Assembly: GCA_026770595.1 (NCBI GenBank)
Contig: MU634706.1
Span: 1-10,692 of the forward strand
From: Ochromonadaceae sp. CCMP2298
Taxonomy: Eukaryota; Sar; Synurophyceae; Ochromonadales; Ochromonadaceae
Length of the DNA: 10,692 nucleotides
Reading direction: 5' to 3'
Below the pieces are notes generated by a model. The model was given only the letters and a program-made list of their open reading frames with translations. It did no database searches and was not told where the DNA came from. The translations under genes and the position numbers were made by a program. This document shows positions 1-10,000 of the stretch, piece by piece (the first letter of the stretch is position 1; the number at the start of each line of letters is the position of its first letter).

Positions 1-111
1 TGTACCCTGTACCCTGTACCCTGTACCCTGTACCCTGTACCCTGTACCCTGTACCCTGTACCCTGTACCCTGTACCCTGTACCCTGTACCCTGTATCCTG
101 TATCCTGTACC
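1..111. repeat. TGTACCC heptamer tandem array
   Basis: Thirteen perfect TGTACCC copies at 1-91, two TGTATCC variants at 92-105, then a partial TGTACC. It begins at the window edge, so the true length is unknown. It probably lies in the intron preceding exon 1, though the frame of exon 1 is open through it. Confidence 0.97.
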
Positions 112-135
112 GAACCAAACCTGAAAATCCAACAG

Positions 136-1055
136 CCTCCCCCACGCGCGACCCCAGCGCCCCCGTCATCTCCGCCACCGCCTTGACCGTCACACGTGTA
201 TCCATCACGGTCACGGCCACGTTCGACCTGGTGTCCGGCAGAGGCCCCGTGTACGCAGGCACCCTGCACTGCGCCGTGTTTGCCGCCGGCACCACTGCCA
301 TCACCACCACCAGAATCATCACCAGCGGCCGCAGTGTCTCCTACCAGGTGGACGAGATCTCGCAGACGGTGACCATCCCCTCCCTCTTTTCTGTAGAGAC
401 CTACGACGTCTACTGCGCCACGCAGACGGCAGTGGGCACCATTAGCGTCAACCAAGACGCGCTCGCCACCAAGAAGACCACCACAACGCTGTGCTGCAAG
501 CGCATCCTCTTCACGAACAAACCCAGCTCTGTGTACGGTGACGTTGGCAAATACACGACCAGCCCGAGGTCCTCCTACGTGTTCACCTACTCGCTCTCCT
601 CCAACCCCGCCTCCTCGGTCACCATTATCGCAGCTCTGTACGACTCCACCGGCAGCGTCCCCCCCACCTCTGGAGAGGGCAGGCTCACCCTCGCCCCCGC
701 CAGCACCAGCACCACCATCGCATCCACTGCCGCCAACCCAGGAGGCAGCTTCTTGTTCATTGGCTCGGCTCTGGTCGCAGGCACGTACACAGTGGTGCTG
801 ACGCCCACCGGCGCGAGCGCGGCGCAGTTTGAAGCCAACAGCCTCACTATCACCGTTATCAACTCGGCCTCAAAGAAGCCAGTGCCTGCCCTCTCCCAGG
901 CCAAATTCGCAGACTCGGGCAACTTCTTCATCCTCGCCTTCGACAGCGCAACCGACAAGGCCGGGCTAGCTGACATATTCCCCTGCACCGCGCTGCTGCA
1001 GTATATCGGCATCGCCTCCACCACCTGCTCCTGGCTGTCCAACTCCATAGTGAAG
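136..1055 (+). CDS. Exon 1 (first in window): Ser/Thr-rich ectodomain
   Basis: Residues 1-306. It is rich in Ser, Thr, Val and Ala, with alternating beta-strand-like stretches and scattered Cys pairs, as in beta-sandwich ectodomains. The C-terminal part has a Cys-leading stretch followed by TTCSWLSN, which with the start of exon 2 forms a block (C.W...V.. then GDPISL) that I associate with protist REJ proteins. The 5' boundary is uncertain. An acceptor at AACAG|CC (131-135) is preferred because the sequence before it is a simple heptamer array, but the frame stays open to position 1, so the exon could start further left. There is no ATG at a plausible gene start; the TTG at 183 is internal. 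The 3' end is AAG|GTGGTG, phase 0. Confidence 0.8.
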
Positions 1056-4000
1056 GTGGTGCTTAATCCTATTCTCTCCCCACATCAACTGTCTTTTGAT
1101 ACTATTTCTCCCCTAACTGTCTTTTAATCCCATGTACTCCCCTAACTCTCCTTCTCCTGCCCCCTACTAGGTGGTCTTCATGAACTCCCGCACCGTCACT
1201 CTTGCCTCGGTGGGCGACCCCATCTCCCTGCTGGCGGATAAGATCAAAGTGTACTGCGCGCCTGGCGACCTGTACTGCGCGTTCGACGACTTCTCTGGCG
1301 CGCAGTCCACCCCCCTGCTAGCCCCGGACAACCCCCCGATACCAGTCGCCATCGTGAAGATGCCCTCGGTCACCTCCAGCTGCGACGATGTGGTCGTGGA
1401 CGCCACACTGACCAGAGGGTCCGGCAGCAGGGCTTGGCAGAGCGTGACCTGGGGGGTCAGTGAGCAGACGGCTGAGGGCTTTAAGAGCGCCCAAGCCTTC
1501 ATTGACGAGCTAAACAGCTACGGCCCCACCACCGCCGTCGCCCCCACGCTGCCCTTCTCCATGTTCACCCAGTCGGCCACCTACACCGTGTCTCTGACTG
1601 TAGTCAACTTCCTGGGGGAGAGCGACTCCACGTCCATGACCTTCACGCGCAGCTCGAACCCCAACCTGCCCTCCGTCAGCATCGTGAGCAGAGACGTGGT
1701 GCCCATCTCCCCCGGCATGGCGCTCGCCATCTTCTCCTCCGTCTCGCAGGTATATAACCCCCTTATGGTATATGGTACATGTGTATTTAAACCCATACTC
1801 TTTAACCCCATACTATACTATCTATATTATACTACTAAACTATCAATACTCCGTCTCGCAGCCCTCCTGCAAGGAAGCTCTCTCCATCCTGACCTACCAG
1901 TGGAGAGTATACAAAGACGGTGTGCTGGCCGACCACCCCACCACCAGCGTTTCCGCGTCCAAGTACCTCGTGCCCGCCTACACCTTCCAGCCCAACTCCC
2001 TGTACCAGATCTACCTCCGCGCGACCGCCGGCGCCACTGACATCAACCAGGCATCCTTTTCTGAGGACTCCTGTACTATCAGCGTAGGCAGCGGGATCGT
2101 GACCGCGATAGTGACTGGAGGAACAAACCGATTGCTCTCGTTAGAGAGGGGGGAGCCCTTCGTGATGGATGCTTCAAGGTCCACGGACACCAGCTACGCT
2201 CCGGGCAGCTCCCTCTCCTCCCTCAGTTACCAGTGGTCCTGCTCCCTGCTGAACGCCCTGCACTTCGACGAAGACTGCTCCTCTGCCTTCGGCGCCACCG
2301 CCACAGACGTGTCGAGGCTGGTGGTGGACAGCAGTTTGCTGGAGGTGGACGTGCAGTACGGCTTCCTTGTCCTGGTAACCGCCTCCGACGGGCGCTCAGA
2401 CAGTATCCTAGTGAGTGTGGAGAACAGGGGCGGGTCCACCGCCACCACTATCTTTAACACGCTGCAGAAGGTAAACCCCGACAAGAAAATCAGTCTGAGC
2501 GCCAAGGTCTCGTCGGGCGGCTACCCGCTGGACAGTCTGTGGGCAGCCTACGTTGACGGGGTGGAGCAGGACTTCAGCTCCTACACCCCCCTCAGTAACA
2601 CCTTCGACGCAGCTGATGCCACCGCTGTGTCCGACTTCCCGCTCGTCGCGGCGCCCTTTGCATTCCCGGCGGGCACTTCTGTGACCTTCCGTCTGACTGC
2701 CTACTCCTCAGGCAACAGGTACTACCTACATATACTTACACTATTATTCATACTCACACTAATACTCATACTAATACTAATACTCACACTAATACTCATA
2801 CTACCGCTACTACTACTACTACTACTTCTACTACTACTACTACTACTCATACTAATACTAATACCCCCTCTACTACTCCGGCAACAGCACAAAATACCCC
2901 TCCTTCGCTGAGACCACCATTTTCATAAACGCTCCCCCCTCTGGAGGATACAACACCGTGTCGCCTGCTTCAGGCACAGCTTTGTCCACAGTGTTTTCAG
3001 TAGTGACCGCCGAGTACGGCGACGACGTGGACGACTACCCCCTCAGCTTTGAGTACAAGTACCAGACCAGCCCGCTTCTACCCGCGCTGTCCATACAGGG
3101 CAAGACCGCCTCCAACGTGGTGACATCGCTGCTGCCCAGCGGTCTGGACGCCCTGGACTTCGAGGTAACTCTGATCACGTACATTTACGACATCCTGGGC
3201 GCCGCTGCGACGGAAGAGAATGGGGTGATTGTCACCGCCGACATCTCGGTGGACCTATCATCCTACGTGTCTGACTCCATCGCCACTGCGCTGGCAGCCG
3301 GAGACTCCCGCGGCATCAGCCAAATAATATCCGCCGCTGGGTCGACTCTGAGTGCCGCCAACTGCTCTGCTGTGGACCTGTCCTACTGCAGTGCGCTCAA
3401 CAGGGGCTCCTGCGTGGCCACACCGCAGACCTGCAGCAGCTGCAATGAGGGGTACGCGGGCCTGGTGGGGGACTGGAACACGCCCTGCGTCAACGCCTCC
3501 ACAGCCCTGGGACAGGGGGGGATCGGCGCCAACTGTACTGAAGACATTGACTGCAAGCTCAGCAACTGCACCTCCAACGTCTGCGCAGCCCCCGTCCTCC
3601 CCTGCTTCTCAGACACACCCCAGGTACACATGCACATACGCACATTCATACACACATGTACGCACAAATATACATACATTCACATATACACCACCTACAC
3701 GACAACCTACACCACCCGCACCTAACCCTAACCCCCCCCCACCCACAGGTCTGCTCCGGCCGCGGCAGCTGCCAGTACACGGACTCCGGCGGCTCGCCCT
3801 ACTCGCACACGTGCACCGTGCTTGACGCGGGCTGCAAGGTAGCCTGTTTGTGCGATTTAGGCGCCAATGGGGCCAGCTGCGGCTTCTCCGACGCAGTGCT
3901 GCAGTCCCGAGACGACCTCAGGGGGCAGCTGTGCGAGGCCATCCTCACCGTGGCCAGCCTGTCGGACGTGGCGGAGGAGCTGTTGGACCAGCTCACCTCC

Positions 4001-7000
4001 TCACTGCTCGTAGTCTACGAGCCTGCAGAGGTCGTCTCCCCTGAATCCCAGGCCTTCTGCGATGATGCTCTGTCTCTGCTGACCACCTACGCCGCCTCTG
4101 GTCTGCTCACCAACCCCGCCACCATTGTGCAGCTCTCCCAGATCAACTCCAAGTTCGTCACCACGGCCGCCACCACCACGCGCCGCAGGCTGGCCGGCTC
4201 AGGCAGCGCGCAGGGAGCGGCAATTAACAAGGCAGTGGGCGACGTCATCTCAGGCGTTTTCCAGAGCATGGAGTACGGAGAGAACTCTGTCACCTTTGCG
4301 GACGACAACATCCAGGCGATCCTGTACAAGGGGAAGGTGAGCGAACTCTCCTCCATAGCCCCCCCAGCCACAGATGCCGCTAGTGCCTATGGGATAACCG
4401 CCACGAGCTCCTTCGAGTTCACTCCCACCGCCGCGGCCTTCCTGGAGCAGGCGGGCAGCGGGTATGTGGAGCTGGCGGTGCTGTACTGGGGCTCCAACCC
4501 CTTCGCCGACGCCTCTGCTCTGGGTACCTCACTGCTGCGCATGGAGGTATGATTATGTGTATGTGTATGATGTATTATATGTATGATGTGTTTTATGTTT
4601 ATATGTGTATGATGTGTAAGATGTATATTGCGATGTGTCTTAAACTCCCTTCTTGTATGGTGTAGATGTGTATTAAACCCCCTCCTTGTATACTGTATTT
4701 TGTATTAAACCCTCTCCTATACTACCTGCAGGCCTTCTTCGCACAGTCCGACGCAGACGCATGCCAGAGAGGAGGGAAGGGAGCCTCCACCTCGTCTGAG
4801 TCTGAATTCTTCGTGACGCTGCAGTACACTGTGCGGCAGGACCTGAACTTCTCCATCACGCCCAGTCAGGCGCAGGCACAGGTACGAATTGTGTATTAAT
4901 TATTAAGTATTATGTATCAAACCCCCTCCTTCTATGGTATAGATGTGTATTTAACCCCTATATGATCTGTATTAAACCCCCCTCTATACTATAACAGAAC
5001 GCGCCCAACTTCAGCATCCCCCAGTGCACCCTGTTCGACGGGGAGGCCTATCAGGACTGCGGGGACTGTGTTATCTCCCACTACAGGTACTGTTGTGTAT
5101 TAAAACCACTCCTAGTATACTATTTTATGCATTAAACCCCCTATCGCTATACTGCATTATGTATCTAACCCCCTATCGCTATACTGCATTATGTATTAAA
5201 CCCCCTATCTGCAGCAACACCAACGTCACCTACGGCTGCCCCCTGTCCACCCTGGAGGAGCTCATAGGCCCATGCGGCAACAGGTATGATATGTATTAAC
5301 CCCCCCCCATGCTATTGGTGTGTATTAAGCCCCCTCCTATTATACTATAATGCGTATTAAACCCCCTCCCATACTACAATGTGTATTAAACCCCCTCAAG
5401 TAGGCGACTGCAGACGGACGACGGGCAGCAGTCTGCCTCCTCCGGGCAGGTGCAGTTCGGCAGTGTCTTCATCGAGGCAGCGGCACAGGTATATATGATA
5501 TTAGTATATGAATAATTATTAAACCCCCCCTTAAACTGTATCTATACTATAATTATGTATATTTCACCCCCCTCAATACTGTTATGTATATTACCCCCCC
5601 CCCCCTATTGTATACTATAATGTGTATCCGCCCCCTTAAATACTAATACTGTAATCATCTACCACCCCCTCCCCCCGCACAGCTGAACCTGCTCACCAAG
5701 AACCCCTTCAACTTCGACTGGAATAAGGCCAAGGCGCCCCTGGCCTTCCTGGTCTGCCTCGTTTTCTCGATCGTAATGGGCTACTGGTACTTCCGCCACT
5801 GGGACCTATTGGATCAGGTATGATATATGATTAGTATATGGATGATATATGTATGATTAGTATATGTATGATATATGTGTGATCAGTGATTAGTATATAT
5901 ATGTTGTATGATATTAGCATTTATTAGTATTAAGCCCCCTCCTTCTATATACTGTATTAAACCCCCTCCTATAGGCATTCCTGGTCTACGCCAAGCCAGA
6001 GGTGGATCACCAGCACTTCCACCGCAGACACGGGCGGCTGCTGGACCTGTACAGGGAGAAGGGGCACACAGATTGGCAAGCCTCGAAGGTCAGGAAGGGC
6101 GACCTCAGCGCTGCGTTCTCCGCCCTGCTGCCGAGCATGGCACTTTTCAAGGGGGGCGCAGGGGGAGATGTCTCCACTCCCACTCAGCCCAGGGGCAGGG
6201 GTCCCAAGGGCGGGGGGTCGCTGGTTTCGGAACACACATACTCGGGACGCCCCCCGCACTATAATGCTCTCTTCGAGGAGGGTGCCAACGAGGGCTCTCA
6301 GAGGTGCCTAGGTACGGACAATCCTATGGGCACCAGGGGTATGGGTGGTATGGGTGGGGGGGTAGGGGGGATAGGGGGGGCTGAGAGGGACATCTATGTG
6401 GCCAACGTGGTGGGTGACTTCCTGGACAGCGTGATGCCTGAAGACAGTCTGCAGAAGAACTCAGACCAGACCTGGTGGGAGTTCCTGTGCAAGCTGGCCA
6501 GGTACCACGAGTACTCCGCTATGTTCTTGGGCGGGCCCTCTCTGCACAACCCCAGGGTGATGCGCTTCACTACGGTGGTGATGGGGCTGCTTCTGATTAT
6601 CTTCTTCGATACTCTCTTCTTCGGAGTCTTCTACCCCGACAGGTGTGTGTGTAAATGTTTGTGTATGTGTGCGTATATATGTATGTGTGTATGTTTATGT
6701 GTGTATGTTGTGTATGTATGTATGTGTGTGTACGTATGTATGTGTATTTAACCTCCTCCATTTATACTATTATGTATATTAAACCCTCTCTATGCTATAA
6801 TATGTATTAACCCCCCCTCCTCCTATACTTTAATATGCATATAATCCCCGCCTATACTGTTATGTGTATACCCCCTCTATTCTCGCAGCGGCGTGTGCGA
6901 GGGCCTGCTCAGCAAAGACGAGTGCCTTCTGGATGATTCCTCCATCTCCTCGCAGAAGCTGTGCACCTGGACCCGCGACGCCAGCTACTCCGAAGAGGGC

Positions 7001-10000
7001 TACTGCGACCTCAACCCGCCCCCGCAGAACGAGCTCTTCGTGGCCACACTGGTGATGATAACTGTCACCATCTCTGTGCCGGTGAGCTTCCTCTACGACC
7101 TGCTGCTCTTCCACATCTGCTTCCGCCGCCCGCGCCTGGCCGAGTGGGGCCTGAGCAGTGAGGCGTACCTGGGCCGTGCCAAGCAGGAGCTGACTCTGAC
7201 TAACAAGGAGCAGGAGTCGCCCATCCAGCTGCTATTGAACACACGCGCCTCCCACCCCCACCCCTCTGAGGCCAGCGAGGCCTGCGGCTTGAAGGGCGTG
7301 GGCGCGCCCGTTACTGGCAAACCTGTAACTCCAGTAGGCGAGGGCGAGGGCGAGGAGGCGCACAAGGTGCAGGCCCAGTACGAGGACAGCAGGAACGTCT
7401 ACGAGGGCTACATGCCTCCCGCCCTCGAGGCCGACGCGCTGCTGGTCCGAGTGACCTCCTTCCTTTCCCTCTACACCTCCGCGCTCACCATACCCTGGCA
7501 GTCTGGGGGGGCGGAAAGCGCCTCTGGGTGTGGGGGGTCCTCTGATCGCTCCAGCCACGCCACCGCCGCGGCCATCCAGCAGACCCTAGGCATCTACCCG
7601 GACGGCACTCCTGTACGCCTCACCCTACGCGAGTGGCTGCTCTACGGTACGTACTGTATGTGTTTGTGTGTATGTATGTATGTGTTAGTACGTGTGTATG
7701 TGTTATATGTATTTGTGTATGTGGAAGTGTATGTTTGTTTGTATGTATGTATGTGTGTATGTATGTGTATGTGTGCGTATGTGTATATGTACTAAAACCC
7801 TTATCTCTACACTGCGTGCATTAAAACCCAACAATCCCATAAATCCCATTAAACCTCAGGCACGCCCCGCAACAAGCTCGTGCGCACCATCGAGCACGCC
7901 AGAAGCAAGAGCGTGGAGGTGGCGAGAGCGCTGGAGGAGTTCTCTGACGGCGAGCTGCAAAGCAAGGATACTACACTGATCCAGGTATCGTATTAAATGT
8001 ATTAAATGTAAAAATGTATTAAAACACCCCACGCGCTGGACGTGTAGATTAAAACCCCCATCATACTGTTCGTGTATTAAACCCCTATTTACTAGTAATG
8101 TGTATTAACCCCCCCTATCAACCCCCATTAACCCCTAATCCCTTACAACCCTTTCCCCTATTAACCCTTATCAACCCCTCACCCTCTCAGTACTTCATCC
8201 TGGAGCAGTTCTCGACCCTCAAGCAGTACATACTGCAGAAGCACCTGTTCGACTACGCCGCCTCCTCCCCGCTGCCCGTCAGCCCCACCCTCTGGTGCCT
8301 GAGCTGGTTCTGGGTGGTCCTCTCGCAGATCTTCCTGCTCTACTGGGCCTTCGCCTGGACCGTATCGCAGGGCGGGGTTACGCTGAATGCCTGGGGGGTG
8401 AACCTTGGGTTCAGCCTGCTGCAGGATGTGCTGCTGGTGCACACGTTCAGGGTCTACCTTATCTACAGGTGTGTGTGTGTGTGTGTGTGTGATACTGTGT
8501 CATATTTGTTATATTGTGTTATACTGTGTTATACTGTGTTAAACTGTGTTCTACTGTTTTTTACTGTGTTAAACTGTGTTCTACTGTGTTATATTGTGTT
8601 AACCCCCCTACTACACCTCCTCCTACGCCACCTACACCTTTAATCAATACCTACACCTCCTACATCTCTCTATACCTGCACCACCACAGCCTGTCGATGG
8701 TTTCCATCCAGCCGCAGCTCAAGTACATCTACAGGTATGTGTGTGTATTAAACCCCTATCATGTATGTGTATATGTGTAATAAACCCCCATCTGTATATG
8801 TGCACCGTGTATTAAACCCCCCACAGAGTGCTCAACAAGGTGGCCATCTCCTACGCGCAGAACGAGCTCATCCCTAGTCAGTCAGGGGTCGGGGGGGACA
8901 GGGTCTCAGTGGCGCAGCACACCTCGCCCGCCTGCAGAGCGGCCCGCCTCCGCATCGCCGCGAACCTCGCCACCGGCACCATCCTGCGTAACGTGGACGA
9001 CGTGGACGTGCAGATGTGCCGGTCCAACTTCTCTGTTCAGCCCTCTGTGCTCGCGGTGGCGCTGCTGGTACTGCCTCTGCTGGTGGGCTTCTTCTTCGAG
9101 GCACTTGGGGACGCCCTGCTGGACGTGATTTTCCCCCCCGTTTTGACAGCATTCTTCCTGGCCAACTACTACGTCTACACGTCGATTGGCCTGTTCTTGA
9201 TAGCCCCGTACCTGGCCGTTCTCGGCGCGTACCTGTGGAAGCACAAGGTGCACAAGCGGGCCAAGAAATTGCGCCTGATCGAGGCGTCCCAGCTCAATTG
9301 GCGCACCTCTAACCGCAAAACCCAGGCCCAGCGCCCATTCCGTGAAGTCGGCAGCTGCCTCTCCCTCGCCTACTACGCCACGCGTCCCAGGGAGCTCTTC
9401 CACTCGATCAGCTCAGCCAGCGGACCGGGGACGAAGAAGCTGAAGAGCGGCGACGCCGTCTGGCGGGCGCTCAACATGCCTCAGGGCCTGCACGGCCGCG
9501 CCCTGGTGGGGGGCGATCTGGTGTGTGGGGATCTGGGGGAGGTGGTGGGTGGGAGCTTGGTGGGGGACAAGCAGGTGCTCAAAGAGGAGGTGCCCGATGA
9601 GGTGCGGGCTATGTTCGTCTCAACCAACTGGGGCGAGATGTGGCAGCAGCAGTCGAGCTCCTACCTGACGCAGGTGCTCAGCACGCGCACCCTCTCCCCT
9701 GACCACTCGCACAACCACCTGCCCGGCACACGCGCGGAGCATTACCAGGGTGCCCAGGGTGACCAGGTCCTCTGCGTGCCCCCTGCCCGCCCCGCCCGCC
9801 CCACCCCCCACAGCCTCTCCAGCCCCAGCAGCCCCAAGGTCGCAGACTACCGCCGCCTCAACACCCTCACGTCGGACGCAGACGAGGCCCTGGACCGCCT
9901 AGTGTCTAGCTACCGTTCCCACGTGGCGCAGGGAAATATGGCGCTGCTCCAAGCTGACAACCTGATGCCCGGAGACGTGCTCATCAGCTTCCCTGACCTC

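Noticed and set aside
1-111. Telomere
   Set aside because: The unit is not a known telomere repeat and it runs directly into a gene.
587-1048. Minus-strand open frame opposite exon 1
   Set aside because: It is antisense to a well-supported exon, low in complexity and without its own signals; GC-rich exons commonly give such shadows.
183-1127. Independent gene starting at TTG 183
   Set aside because: The frame continues upstream, there is no ATG, and the 3' part of this frame is intron 1.
5087-5403. CRISPR-like array
   Set aside because: Spacing is about 32 nt, but the repeated part and the spacer are both similar between units, and the array lies in introns of a eukaryotic gene.
5404-5413. 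Alternative acceptor at 5413 for exon 9
   Set aside because: Phase compatible, but it gives an Arg/Ser/Pro-rich reading and loses the strand before TM1.
8906-9403. 165-codon minus-strand open frame opposite exon 16
   Set aside because: The sense strand encodes clear membrane helices in a 468-codon frame; the antisense translation is Gly/Glu/Arg-rich and shows no domain.
9767-9812. Possible small intron between CAG|GTCC and CCCACAG in exon 16
   Set aside because: The frame is open throughout, the stretch is much shorter than the other introns, and it lacks the TATTAAAC signals.
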